Assembly (NCBI RefSeq): GCF_000745015.1
Contig: NZ_JQNA01000002.1
Span: 6,324,001 to 6,388,000 of the forward strand
DNA: 64,000 nt
Origin: Burkholderia sp. 9120
GTDB lineage: Bacteria; Pseudomonadota; Gammaproteobacteria; Burkholderiales; Burkholderiaceae
Direction: 5' to 3'
Numbering within the stretch: the first letter of the stretch is position 1; each line of letters starts with the position of its first letter. The notes beneath the pieces are model-generated. The model did not search any database. It was not told where the DNA came from and saw only the letters and a list, made by a program, of their open reading frames with translations. A program made the translations under genes and the position numbers. Shown in pieces: positions 24,112-33,238 of the stretch.

Positions 24112-26853
24112 ATGCCTGAAGAACGAAGCCTTGAAGGTAAGACCCTGCTATTGGTCGACGGTTCGAGTTATCTGTACCGGGCCTACCATGCGATGCCTGA
24201 TCTGCGCGGACCCGAGGGCGGTCCCACGGGTGCGCTCTACGGGATGATCAACATGCTGCGGCGCATGCGCAAGGAAGTCACAGCAGAGTATAGCGCGTGC
24301 GTGTTCGACGCCAAGGGCAAAACGTTTCGCGACGACTGGTATCCGGACTACAAGGCGAATCGTCCGTCCATGCCGGACGATCTGTCACGTCAGATCGAGC
24401 CGATTCATGTGGCGGTGCGCGCGCTCGGCTGGCCGCTGCTGATGATCGAAGGCGTCGAAGCCGACGACGTGATCGGCACGCTCAGCACCGCCGCGGAACA
24501 GCGTGGCATGAACGTGATCGTGTCGACTGGGGACAAGGATCTGGCGCAGCTCGTGTCGGATCATGTCACCCTCATCAATACGATGACGAACGAAAAGCTC
24601 GATCGTGCCGGCGTAATCGCCAAGTTCGGCGTGCCGCCGGAACGCATCATCGACTATCTGTCGCTGATCGGCGATACGGTCGACAACGTGCCGGGCGTCG
24701 AGAAATGCGGGCCGAAAACCGCGCTCAAATGGCTCACGCAGTTCGATTCGCTGGATGGCATCGTCGCACACGCGGACGAAATCAAAGGTGCGGTAGGAGA
24801 CAATCTGCGCCGTGCGCTCGATTTCCTGCCGATGGCGCGCAAACTCGTCACCGTCGATCGCCATTGCAATCTGACCGAGCACATCGTGTCGATCGAGGAA
24901 AGCCTGCAAAGCCGGCCGGAGTCGCGTGAGGAACTGCGCGACGTATTCGCGCGCCACGGCTTCAAGACCTGGCTGCGCGAAGTGGAAATCGCCGAGGTCG
25001 TGGAGGGTCCGCAAGTCGACGCGGAGCCGGCGTTGTCGGTGGATCACGAGCGGCATTACGACACCGTGCAGACGTGGGAACAATTCGACGCGTGGTTCGA
25101 GACGATCAACGCGGCCGGACTGACCTCGTTCGATACCGAAACCACGTCGCTCGATCCCATGACCGCGCAGATCGTGGGTTTGTCGTTGTCGGTCGAGGCG
25201 GGGCGCGCGGCGTATGTGCCGCTCGCGCATCGCGGCCCGGACGCGCCCGTGCAATTGCCGCGCGACGAAGTGCTCGCGAAGCTCAAGCCGTGGCTCGAAA
25301 GCGCCGATCACAAGAAGGTCGGCCAGCATCTGAAGTACGACGAACAGGTGCTCGCCAATTACGGCATCGAAATGCGCGGCATCGAACACGACACGCTGCT
25401 GCAATCGTACGTGGTCGAATCGCACCGCACGCACGACATGGACAGCCTCGCGCTGCGTCATCTCGGCATCAAGACGATCAAGTACGAAGAAGTCGCGGGC
25501 AAGGGCGCGGGCCAGATCGGTTTCGACGAAGTCGCGTTGGAGCAGGCCGCGGAATACGCGGCGGAAGACGCCGATATCACGTTGCGTCTGCATCAGGCTT
25601 TGTATCCGCAAGTAGCCGCGGAGAAAGCGCTCGAGTACGTGTACCGCGATATCGAACTGCCCACCTCGCGCGTATTGCGCAAGATGGAACGCACCGGTGT
25701 GCTGATCGACGCGGAAAAACTGCGGCTGCAAAGCAGCGAAATCGCCGCGCGTCTGATTCAACTGGAAGCCGAAGCGTACGTGCTGGCCGGCGGCGAATTC
25801 AATCTCGGCTCGCCGAAACAGATCGGCCAGATCTTCTTCGAGAAGCTCGAGTTGCCGATCGTCAAGAAGACCCCGAGCGGCGCACCGTCCACCGACGAAG
25901 AAGTGCTGCAAAAGCTCGCCGAAGACTATCCGCTGCCGAAGATTCTGCTCGAACATCGTGGTTTGTCGAAGCTCAAATCGACCTACACCGATAAGTTGCC
26001 GCGCATGGTCAACACCACCACGGGCCGCGTGCATACGAACTACGCGCAGGCCGTGGCGGTCACCGGGCGTCTCGCATCGAACGATCCGAACCTGCAGAAC
26101 ATTCCCGTGCGAACCGGCGAAGGCCGCCGCATTCGCGAGGCGTTCATCGCGCCGCCGGGCCACAAGCTGGTGTCGGCGGATTATTCGCAGATCGAATTGC
26201 GCATCATGGCGCACATTTCCGGCGACGAATCGCTGCTGCGCGCGTTCTCGCAAGGGGAAGACATTCACCGCGCCACCGCAGCGGAAATCTTCAGCGTGAC
26301 GCCGCTCGAAGTGTCTAACGATCAGCGGCGCGTGGCCAAGGTCATCAACTTCGGCCTGATCTACGGCATGAGTTCGTTCGGCCTCGCGTCGAACCTCGGC
26401 ATTACGCGCGACGCGGCCAAGCTTTATATCGACCGCTATTTCGCGCGTTATCCGGGCGTGGCGCGTTATATGGACGAAACGCGCGTCAGCGCGAAGGCCA
26501 AGGGTTATGTGGAGACCGTCTTCGGTCGCCGCCTGTGGCTGCCGGAAATCAACGGTGGCAACGGTCCGCGCCGCCAGGCCGCCGAGCGCGCCGCGATTAA
26601 CGCGCCGATGCAGGGCACGGCCGCCGACCTGATCAAGCTCTCCATGATCGCGGTGCAAAATTGGATCGAAGAGTCGAAGATCGGCACGCGCATGATCATG
26701 CAGGTCCACGACGAACTGATCCTCGAAGTGCCGGACGCCGAATTATCCGAAGTACGCAAGCGCTTGCCCGAATTGATGTGCGGTGTCGCCGACCTGAAAG
26801 TGCCGTTGGTCGCCGAGGTAGGCGCCGGCCTGAATTGGGAAGAGGCGCATTGA
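24112..26853 (+). CDS. polA: DNA polymerase I
   Basis: This 913-residue polymerase has an N-terminal 5'-3' exonuclease domain (LLVDGSSYLYRAYHAMPDLRGPEG; residues 1-300), a 3'-5' exonuclease domain with FDTETTSLDPM (DxE acidic pair, residues about 340-345, so proofreading looks intact) and a C-terminal polymerase domain with DYSQIELRIMAHISGDE, RRVAKVINFGLIYGMS and QVHDELILEVP. It fills gaps and replaces RNA primers. No ribosome site precedes the ATG, and the neighbouring divergent LOG gene starts 1 bp away. Confidence 0.95.
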   Translation: MPEERSLEGKTLLLVDGSSYLYRAYHAMPDLRGPEGGPTGALYGMINMLRRMRKEVTAEYSACVFDAKGKTFRDDWYPDYKANRPSMPDDLSRQIEPIHVAVRALGWPLLMIEGVEADDVIGTLSTAAEQRGMNVIVSTGDKDLAQLVSDHVTLINTMTNEKLDRAGVIAKFGVPPERIIDYLSLIGDTVDNVPGVEKCGPKTALKWLTQFDSLDGIVAHADEIKGAVGDNLRRALDFLPMARKLVTVDRHCNLTEHIVSIEESLQSRPESREELRDVFARHGFKTWLREVEIAEVVEGPQVDAEPALSVDHERHYDTVQTWEQFDAWFETINAAGLTSFDTETTSLDPMTAQIVGLSLSVEAGRAAYVPLAHRGPDAPVQLPRDEVLAKLKPWLESADHKKVGQHLKYDEQVLANYGIEMRGIEHDTLLQSYVVESHRTHDMDSLALRHLGIKTIKYEEVAGKGAGQIGFDEVALEQAAEYAAEDADITLRLHQALYPQVAAEKALEYVYRDIELPTSRVLRKMERTGVLIDAEKLRLQSSEIAARLIQLEAEAYVLAGGEFNLGSPKQIGQIFFEKLELPIVKKTPSGAPSTDEEVLQKLAEDYPLPKILLEHRGLSKLKSTYTDKLPRMVNTTTGRVHTNYAQAVAVTGRLASNDPNLQNIPVRTGEGRRIREAFIAPPGHKLVSADYSQIELRIMAHISGDESLLRAFSQGEDIHRATAAEIFSVTPLEVSNDQRRVAKVINFGLIYGMSSFGLASNLGITRDAAKLYIDRYFARYPGVARYMDETRVSAKAKGYVETVFGRRLWLPEINGGNGPRRQAAERAAINAPMQGTAADLIKLSMIAVQNWIEESKIGTRMIMQVHDELILEVPDAELSEVRKRLPELMCGVADLKVPLVAEVGAGLNWEEAH

Positions 26854-26882
26854 CGCAGGTGTGACGGGATGCGATATCGTCG

Positions 26883-26903
26883 TGCGCATGTCACATATGC
26901 GCA
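26883..26903. promoter_or_regulatory. Inverted repeat between polA and ndh
   Basis: TGCGCAT-N7-ATGCGCA is a perfect 7-7-7 dyad 106 bp before the ndh start. The role is unknown; an operator for the ndh gene is possible. Confidence 0.3.
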
Positions 26904-27008
26904 TTGATAGCTTGTGACAACCCGTGCTGCTCGCGGACAATCGCTGAAAGACGGCGCGTTGCGATGCGCCGTGCGACGCATAACCGATCAGCAAACACGG
27001 AGAGTTCA

Positions 27009-28358
27009 ATGCATCGATTTATCGTCGTTGGCGGGGGAGCGGGCGGGCTGGAATTAGCCACGCGTCTGGGCGATCGCTATGCGCCTCACAAGAACAAAGG
27101 CGGCGTGCGCGCGCAAGTCACGCTCGTCGACCGCAATCCCACACATATCTGGAAGCCGCTGCTGCATGAAGTGGCGGCCGGCAGCATGGACCCGTTCACG
27201 CAGGAACTCGAATATGCAGCGCAAGCGCGCTGGCATGGCTTCGAGTTTCAGCAGGGCGAACTGGCCGGTCTGGACCGCGCCAATAAGCGTCTCACGCTCA
27301 GCACCGTGCTCGACGACGACGGCGCTGAGTTGCTGCCCGAACGCGAACTCGAATACGACACGCTGGTCATCGCGATCGGCAGCACCACGGCGTTCTTCGG
27401 CGTGAAAGGCGCGCCGGAGTTTTCGCTGGCGCTCGATACGGTCAGCCAGGCCGAGCGGTTCCGCAAACGTCTGATCGCGGCGTGCATGCGCGCGGAGCAT
27501 CAGGTGCATGAGCCTGTTGAAGCGGTGCCGGACGTGGGCGTGCCCACCGAGCCGCGCATTCAGGTGGCGATTGTCGGCGGCGGCGCGACCGGCGTCGAAC
27601 TGTCGGCGGAATTGCGCAACACCGCGCAGGTGTTGTCCGCGTACGGCTTGCATAAGCTCGATCCGCGGCATGACGTCGGCATTGTGCTGATCGAAGCGGG
27701 GCCGCGTATTTTGCCGGCGCTGCAGGAACGTGTTTCGACGGCGACCGCTGAACTGCTGACCAAGCTCGGCGTGAAGCTGATGATCGGCGAGACCGTGGCC
27801 GAAGTCGCGCCCGGCATGATTCGCACCGCGAGTGGCAAAACCGTGCGCGCCGATCTGACGGTGTGGGCGGCGGGCATCAAGGCGCCGGCGATTCTGAGCC
27901 AGCTCGACAGTCTGCCGGTCAATCGTCTGGGGCAACTCATCGTGCGCCGTACGCTGCAAACCGAGATCGACGACAACGTCTTCGCGCTCGGCGATTGCGC
28001 CGCGTGTCCGTGGCCGGGCAACGAGCGGAACGTGCCGCCGCGCGCGCAGGCCGCTCACCAGCAGGCGAGTTTTCTGATGAAAGCGCTCGCCGCGCGGCTC
28101 GACAACAAGCCGCTGCCGGAATTCACCTATCGCGACTTCGGCTCGCTGGTGTCGCTCGGGCATTTCAGCGCGGTCGGCAATCTGATGGGCGGCGTGATCG
28201 GCGGCAACATGCTGATCGAAGGGCTGTTCGCGCGGTTCATGTACATGTCGCTGTACCGGCTGCATATCGCCGCGCTGCACGGCTACGCGCGAATGGTGCT
28301 CGATACGTTCGCGCACTGGTTGCGGCGTACTACGCTGCCGCGAGTCAAGCTGCACTAA
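27009..28358 (+). CDS. ndh: Type II NADH:quinone oxidoreductase-like FAD protein
   Basis: This 449-residue protein has an FAD-binding GGGAGGLE near residue 7, a second dinucleotide-binding GGGATGVE near 193 and the C-terminal TIGGD-like VFALGDCAACPWP. The NPTHIWKPLLHEVAAGSMDP and ARFMYMSLYRLHIAALHGY segments match type II NADH dehydrogenase. It transfers electrons from NADH to quinone at the membrane surface without pumping protons. The ATG at 27009 follows GGAGAG. Membrane attachment by the C-terminal helix fits the family. Confidence 0.88.
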   Translation: MHRFIVVGGGAGGLELATRLGDRYAPHKNKGGVRAQVTLVDRNPTHIWKPLLHEVAAGSMDPFTQELEYAAQARWHGFEFQQGELAGLDRANKRLTLSTVLDDDGAELLPERELEYDTLVIAIGSTTAFFGVKGAPEFSLALDTVSQAERFRKRLIAACMRAEHQVHEPVEAVPDVGVPTEPRIQVAIVGGGATGVELSAELRNTAQVLSAYGLHKLDPRHDVGIVLIEAGPRILPALQERVSTATAELLTKLGVKLMIGETVAEVAPGMIRTASGKTVRADLTVWAAGIKAPAILSQLDSLPVNRLGQLIVRRTLQTEIDDNVFALGDCAACPWPGNERNVPPRAQAAHQQASFLMKALAARLDNKPLPEFTYRDFGSLVSLGHFSAVGNLMGGVIGGNMLIEGLFARFMYMSLYRLHIAALHGYARMVLDTFAHWLRRTTLPRVKLH

Positions 28359-28516
28359 AGGCAACGGCGGGTCAGGGCAAGGGTGATTGCGAGGGCGAGG
28401 GTGGGGCGATGGGTGCCACGACCTTCGCTTCGCGAAGGTTGCATCTGCAACGGGATGCGCGGCAGGCGTATCCTGTTGCCTCCCTTACGCAACCTTTTGC
28501 AACCGAGGAGCGCCGC

Positions 28517-29389
28517 ATGCTGAAACCTGAGATCGACAGCCTCGTCCCGCACGTTCCCTTCAATCGACGCACCTTCATCAAAGCCGCGCTCGGCACCGGA
28601 TTCGCAGCCGCCGTGATGCCGGTGTCGGCACAAACCATCCATACCGATAGCGACGGCCTCGAAGCCGGCGAAGTGGCCGTGCGTTCCGGCGACACGCTGG
28701 TGCCCGCGTACCGCGCGCAGCCGAAGGGCAAGACGCATCTGCCGGTGATCATCGTCGTGCATGAGATTTTCGGCGTGCACGAGCATATCGCCGACGTGTG
28801 CCGGCGCTTTGCAAAGCAGGGTTATCTGGCGATTGCGCCGAATCTGTATGAACGGCAGGGCGATCCCACCGTTTATACGAGCATGCAGCAGCTCAACGAA
28901 CAACTGGTCAGCAAAGTGCCCGACGATCAGGTCATGGGCGATCTGGATGCGACCGTCGCCTGGGCGGGCGAGCATGGCGGCGATCTGAACCGGCTCGGCG
29001 TGAATGGCTTCTGCTGGGGTGGGCGGATTGCGTGGCTGTACGCCGAGCACAATCCGCGATTGAAGGCGGGTGTGGCCTGGTATGGCCGCGTGACGGGGCA
29101 GAAAACCGCGATGAACCCCGCGAATCCGCTCGATGAAGTGGCGCAGTTGCATGCGCCGATGCTTGGCCTATACGGGCGCCAGGATCAGAGCATTCCGCAG
29201 GACACGCTCGAGCAGATGAAGCGGGCTATCGCGCAGGGTCCGGAGGCGGGGCGTGGGTCGCAGTTCGTGGTGTACGACGACGCAGGGCATGCGTTTTTCG
29301 CGGATTATCGGCCGAGTTATAAGAAGGCCGATGCCGAGGATGGCTGGCGGCGGGCGTTGGTGTGGTTCAGGCAGCATGGCGTGGCGTGA
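28517..29389 (+). CDS. Tat-exported dienelactone hydrolase-family protein
   Basis: This 290-residue protein begins with a Tat-type leader (FNRRTFIKAALGTGFAAAVMPVSAQ). The mature domain has the DLH triad: GFCWGG (nucleophile Cys), GRQDQS (Asp) and DAGHAFF (His), plus VVHEIFGVHEHI. Dienelactone hydrolases open 4-carboxymethylene-but-2-en-4-olide in chloroaromatic pathways; exported ones with similar sequence have other, often unknown, ester substrates. The ATG at 28517 follows GAGGAG at 28505-28510. A hairpin terminator lies after the stop. Confidence 0.85.
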   Translation: MLKPEIDSLVPHVPFNRRTFIKAALGTGFAAAVMPVSAQTIHTDSDGLEAGEVAVRSGDTLVPAYRAQPKGKTHLPVIIVVHEIFGVHEHIADVCRRFAKQGYLAIAPNLYERQGDPTVYTSMQQLNEQLVSKVPDDQVMGDLDATVAWAGEHGGDLNRLGVNGFCWGGRIAWLYAEHNPRLKAGVAWYGRVTGQKTAMNPANPLDEVAQLHAPMLGLYGRQDQSIPQDTLEQMKRAIAQGPEAGRGSQFVVYDDAGHAFFADYRPSYKKADAEDGWRRALVWFRQHGVA

Positions 29390-29413
29390 GGCGCAGAGTT
29401 CGACGACACGATT

Positions 29414-29452
29414 AAAAAAGCCGTTGCCGCTTTACAGCGGCAACGGCTTTTT
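29414..29452. terminator. Bidirectional terminator between convergent genes
   Basis: AAAAAGCCGTTGCCGC pairs with GCGGCAACGGCTTTTT (29415-29430 with 29437-29452), with A and T tracts on both sides. It can stop the dienelactone hydrolase gene and the convergent sulfurtransferase gene. Confidence 0.9.
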
Positions 29453-29489
29453 GTTGCCAAACTAATCGGTAGTTCACGGCTACTTTCGC

Positions 29490-30359
29490 TTAAGCATTCG
29501 CCCCGGTGCCAATCGGCCGCTTCGAGTCCGCACTCCATTCGCTCCACGAGCCCGCGTACAACGCTGCGCCATGCAGACCGGCGACTTCCATCGCCACCGC
29601 ATTGACGCATGCCGTCACGCCCGAGCCGCATTGCAGCACCACATGTTCCGGCGACGTATCGCCCAGCAGCGCGTGGAACTCTTCACGCAACGTGTGCGCG
29701 GGCTTGAAGCGGCCGTCGGCGGTGAAGTTGTCCTTGAAGAAACGGTTGAGCGCGCCCGGGATGTGGCCGCCGACGCGATCCAGCGTCTCGTTCTCGCCGC
29801 GATAGCGATCGGCCGCACGGGCGTCGACCACCACGCGTTCCTTCGAGGCGAGGTTGCGCTCGACCGTTTGCACATCGACGGTGACGGCCAGCGGCGCGGC
29901 CGCCTTGAAGTCGCCGGTATTCTGCGCCGGCACGTCTTGCGTCAGCGGCAAACCGGCGGCCTCCCAGGCCTGCAAACCACCGTCGAGCAGCGCGACCGCG
30001 TCATGGCCGAGCCAGCGCAGCAGCCACCACGCGCGAGCGGCGTACATGCCGCCCTGCGAGTCATAGGCGACAACCTGCTGCCCCTGCTTCAGTCCGCGCG
30101 ACTCCAGCGTCTCCACGAGACGCGCCCGATCCGGCAACGGATGACGCCCGTTCGTGCCCGTCTTCGGCCCCGACAGATCGCGATCGAGGTTCAGGTAATG
30201 CGCGCCCGGCAGATGCCCGGCCAGATAGGCTTTTTCGCCCGCTTCCGTGTCGGCCAGATCGAACCGGCAATCGATGACGAACACGCTGCCCGGCGCAGCG
30301 GTGAGCCGTTCCGCGAGATTCGTCGCGGAGATCAGCGTGGTGTAGTGAGTGTGCGGCAT
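29490..30359 (-). CDS. sseA: 3-mercaptopyruvate sulfurtransferase-type rhodanese
   Basis: This 289-residue protein has two rhodanese domains; the second carries the active-site loop CGSGVTA (Cys near residue 242), the mercaptopyruvate type rather than the CRKGVT of thiosulfate sulfurtransferases. HLPGAHYLNLDRDLSGP and GGHIPGAL repeat the rhodanese CH2 pattern. It transfers sulfur from 3-mercaptopyruvate to thiol or cyanide acceptors in cysteine metabolism. It stands alone between two terminators. Confidence 0.88.
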   Translation of the reverse strand: MPHTHYTTLISATNLAERLTAAPGSVFVIDCRFDLADTEAGEKAYLAGHLPGAHYLNLDRDLSGPKTGTNGRHPLPDRARLVETLESRGLKQGQQVVAYDSQGGMYAARAWWLLRWLGHDAVALLDGGLQAWEAAGLPLTQDVPAQNTGDFKAAAPLAVTVDVQTVERNLASKERVVVDARAADRYRGENETLDRVGGHIPGALNRFFKDNFTADGRFKPAHTLREEFHALLGDTSPEHVVLQCGSGVTACVNAVAMEVAGLHGAALYAGSWSEWSADSKRPIGTGANA

Positions 30360-30449
30360 GACGTCTCCTTCATACAGGCGATGGCGGCTCAGTTCAGCGG
30401 CATGACGCCACGAGCGGATGGCCGAGCTATCCCGTTAGTCTAAACAAAA

Positions 30450-30473
30450 AAAGACGGACCGAAGTCCGTCTTT
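30450..30473 (-). terminator. Terminator of the Rieske oxygenase gene
   Basis: AAAGACGGAC-cgaa-GTCCGTCTTT forms a 10-bp stem that, read on the minus strand, ends in a T tract. It lies just after the stop of the gene at 30552-31658. Confidence 0.8.
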
Positions 30474-30551
30474 CCTTGTGTTGGCGCTGCCTGCCGGCGC
30501 TGCCCGGGCGTGAAGCGGATCACATTCCGCTCAAACGCTGATCAGATCACA

Positions 30552-31658
30552 TCAGATCGTGCCAAGTTCGCGCCGCAAGAACTCGTGGAAGTGCTGCATG
30601 CCGTCTTCCATTGGGCTCTGGTACGGACCAACCTGCGACTCGCCGCGATCCATCAACGCGCGGCGGCCGGCGTCCATGCGTTCGGCGATCTCGTCGTCTT
30701 CGCTGGCGGTTTCCATATAGGCGGCGCGCTCGGCTTCGACGAACTCGCGTTCGAACAGCGCGATTTCTTCAGGGTAATAGAACTCCACCACGTTGGTGGT
30801 TTTCTGCGGCCCGCGCGGAATCAGCCACGACACCACCAGCACGTGCGGATACCACTCGATCATGATGCCGGGGTAGTACACCATCCAGATCGCGCCGAAT
30901 TCGGGCGGGTTGCCGCCGCGGAAGCGCAGCACCTCGTCGTGCCACTTGCGGTACGTCGGACTGCCCGGCTGCTCCAGATCCTTGTGCACGCCGACCGTCT
31001 GAACGCTGTACCACTCGCCGAATTCCCACGTCAGGTCGTCGCAATTGACGAAGCTGCCGAGGCCCGGATGGAACGGCGCGACGTGGTAATCCTCCAGATA
31101 GACCTCGATAAAGGTCTTCCAGTTGTAGTTGCACTCGTGCACTTCGACGTGATCGAACATGAAGCCCGAAAAATCGAAATGTTGGCTGGGGCCAAGGCGT
31201 GCCAGATCGCGCGCGACGTCACGCCCCTGCGCTTCGAACAACAGGCCTTGCCAGTTCTGCAGCGGCGTGGCGCCCAGATTCAGACACGGGTTGTCCGCGA
31301 AATGCGGCGCGCCGAGGAGCCGACCGTTCAGGTCGTACGTCCAGCGATGCAGCGGGCAGACGATATTCTCCGTCTGGCCGCGGCCGTTGAGCATGATGGC
31401 TTGCCGGTGGCGGCACACGTTCGACAGCAGCTCGACCTGCGACTGCTGGTTACGGACGAGCACACGCCCCTCGCTCTCGCTGGGCAAGGCAAAATAATTC
31501 CCCGCTTCGGGCACCATGAGATCGTGGCCGATGTAACGAGGACCTTTCTTGAAAAGGGTTTCGATTTCGCGCGTTAGAAGCGCTTCGTCAAAGTAAGCCG
31601 TGACTGGCAGCTGGCTGTGGACAGACCGCAACTGCAATGCATTGCTCAGATTGGACAT
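30552..31658 (-). CDS. Rieske-type aromatic-ring oxygenase alpha-subunit-like protein
   Basis: This 368-residue protein has an N-terminal Rieske 2Fe-2S domain with CRHRQ and CPLHRW (CxH-x16-CxxH) and a C-terminal catalytic domain with VYLEDYHVAPFHPGLGSFV, which holds the two His ligands of mononuclear iron. The usual ferredoxin and reductase partners are not adjacent, as in the Rieske genes that sit next to xseB-ispA-dxs in Burkholderia. The ATG at 31658 (MSNLSNALQ) was chosen over a longer form with a disordered extension. The substrate is unknown. Confidence 0.8.
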   Translation of the reverse strand: MSNLSNALQLRSVHSQLPVTAYFDEALLTREIETLFKKGPRYIGHDLMVPEAGNYFALPSESEGRVLVRNQQSQVELLSNVCRHRQAIMLNGRGQTENIVCPLHRWTYDLNGRLLGAPHFADNPCLNLGATPLQNWQGLLFEAQGRDVARDLARLGPSQHFDFSGFMFDHVEVHECNYNWKTFIEVYLEDYHVAPFHPGLGSFVNCDDLTWEFGEWYSVQTVGVHKDLEQPGSPTYRKWHDEVLRFRGGNPPEFGAIWMVYYPGIMIEWYPHVLVVSWLIPRGPQKTTNVVEFYYPEEIALFEREFVEAERAAYMETASEDDEIAERMDAGRRALMDRGESQVGPYQSPMEDGMQHFHEFLRRELGTI

Positions 31659-31966
31659 TCCCACTCCCGTGAAGACGTGAAAGCAGTGAACAACCCAACC
31701 ATCGAAGATTCGATTTAGGGAGCCCGCGATTATACCCGTTTCCCTTGGTCCGGGGCACGTAAGTAGTTCATTTGGATCAAAAATGTCGGGGAAGTTCGTG
31801 GTTTTTTTGCGCTGACCCAAGGATTCTTTTCTGAGACACTCAGCGGGCACGCACAGGGCAAATCGGGGATAAACGTAGGGGAAAGGCTCCGCGCAGGGCG
31901 GCGAGCGGATCGGAAATGTCGCTTTTGCCGTAGAATGTCCGACTTGTTTTAATTTTGCGACTATTC
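31659..31966. other. Intergenic region between divergent Rieske and xseB genes
   Basis: About 308 bp. No gene was found. TAGAAT at 31931-31936, about 30 bp before xseB, looks like a -10 box for the xseB-ispA-dxs operon. Confidence 0.4.
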
Positions 31967-32275
31967 ATGGCGAAGACCGCATCGAAAGAGGCTGCTGCCG
32001 CGCCAGCAGAAGGCGTCGACACCACGCCGCTGCCCGAGAACTACGAGGCCGCCCAGGCGGAACTGGAGGGGCTGGTGGCGCGCATGGAAAGCGGCAATCT
32101 CAGCCTCGAGGAGTCGCTGACCGCCTACCGGCGCGGCGCCGCGCTCGTGGCGTTTTGTCAGCAGCAGCTCGAAAAGGTCGAGCAGCAGGTGCGCGTGCTC
32201 GACGGTGAGACGCTCAAACCGCTGCCCATGAATAACGCAGGCACAGCCGCTACTGAGAGCGGGGACGACCTATGA
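31967..32275 (+). CDS. xseB: Exodeoxyribonuclease VII small subunit
   Basis: This 102-residue protein has the family core [52 protein letters not shown], where the LEE and YRRG positions are conserved. It packs on XseA, which is encoded elsewhere, to degrade single-stranded DNA in repair. The Ala-rich N-terminal 25 residues are an extension. It overlaps ispA by 4 bp (ATGA at 32272-32275), a translational coupling also seen in other Proteobacteria. Confidence 0.92.
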   Translation: MAKTASKEAAAAPAEGVDTTPLPENYEAAQAELEGLVARMESGNLSLEESLTAYRRGAALVAFCQQQLEKVEQQVRVLDGETLKPLPMNNAGTAATESGDDL

Positions 32276-33153
32276 CATTCGAACCATGGATGCGCTCGGT
32301 ACTCGAGCGCGTCGAAACGGCACTAGAACATTACCTGCCGACCGAGACCACCGAGCCGGCCCAACTGCATGAAGCCATGCGCTATGCGGTATTGGGCGGC
32401 GGCAAGCGGGTTCGCCCGCTGCTGTGCCACGCGGCCGGCGAGCTGACCGGCGCGCGCGCCGAATGCCTCGACGCGGCGGCGGCGGCACTGGAAATGATTC
32501 ACGTGTATTCGCTCGTGCACGACGACATGCCCTGCATGGACGACGACGCGCTGCGGCGCGGCAAGCCTACGGTACACGTCCAGTATGACGAAGCCACGGC
32601 ATTGCTGGTCGGCGACGCGCTGCAGGCACAGGCGTTCGTCGCGTTGACGTCGGAGGTTCTGGCGCCGGCACAGCAGGCTTCGCTCGTGCGTGAACTGGCG
32701 TTGGCGAGCGGCTCGATCGGCATGTGCGGCGGTCAGGCGATCGACCTGGCCAGCGTCGGCCATACGCTGACGCGCACCCAGCTCGAAACCATGCACCGCA
32801 TGAAAACCGGCGCCTTGCTGCGCGCCGCGGTGCGCATGGGCGCGCTGGCAGGCGAGACGCCGGACGCGGACGCGATGCGTTCGCTGGACGCGTATTCGGC
32901 CGCTGTCGGCCTCGCGTTCCAGGTCGTCGACGATATTCTCGACGTCACGACCGACTCCGCGACGCTCGGCAAAACCGCAGGTAAAGACGCGAAGGACGGC
33001 AAGCCGACCTACGTGTCGATTATTGGGCTCGACGCCTCGCGTACGCTCGCAGCACAGCTGCGTAGCGACGCTCATGCTGCACTGGCGCCGTTTGGCGCAC
33101 GCGCGCAGCGTCTTGCCGAATTGGCCGACCTGGTGGTGAACCGGGTTAGCTGA
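32272..33153 (+). CDS. ispA: Farnesyl diphosphate synthase
   Basis: This 293-residue polyprenyl synthetase has the first Asp-rich motif in [12 protein letters not shown] and the second in [11 protein letters not shown], plus GGGKRVRP near residue 40. It makes farnesyl diphosphate from IPP and DMAPP, feeding quinones, undecaprenyl phosphate and hopanoids. It lies between xseB (overlapping by 4 bp) and dxs (85 bp to the assigned start), the classical isoprenoid operon. Confidence 0.94.
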   Translation: MTFEPWMRSVLERVETALEHYLPTETTEPAQLHEAMRYAVLGGGKRVRPLLCHAAGELTGARAECLDAAAAALEMIHVYSLVHDDMPCMDDDALRRGKPTVHVQYDEATALLVGDALQAQAFVALTSEVLAPAQQASLVRELALASGSIGMCGGQAIDLASVGHTLTRTQLETMHRMKTGALLRAAVRMGALAGETPDADAMRSLDAYSAAVGLAFQVVDDILDVTTDSATLGKTAGKDAKDGKPTYVSIIGLDASRTLAAQLRSDAHAALAPFGARAQRLAELADLVVNRVS

Positions 33154-33238
33154 ACGCGAAAGCCCGCCGCCGCGCATCTTCCCCACGAGGTGCATGTATG
33201 AAGTGCGGGCGCGTAAGTTTTCCTACAATGGAACGACG

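Noticed and set aside
24385..26709. 774-codon open frame antisense to polA
   Set aside because: It mirrors polA exactly, has no start context and reads as His/Arg-rich noise; typical of GC-rich genomes.
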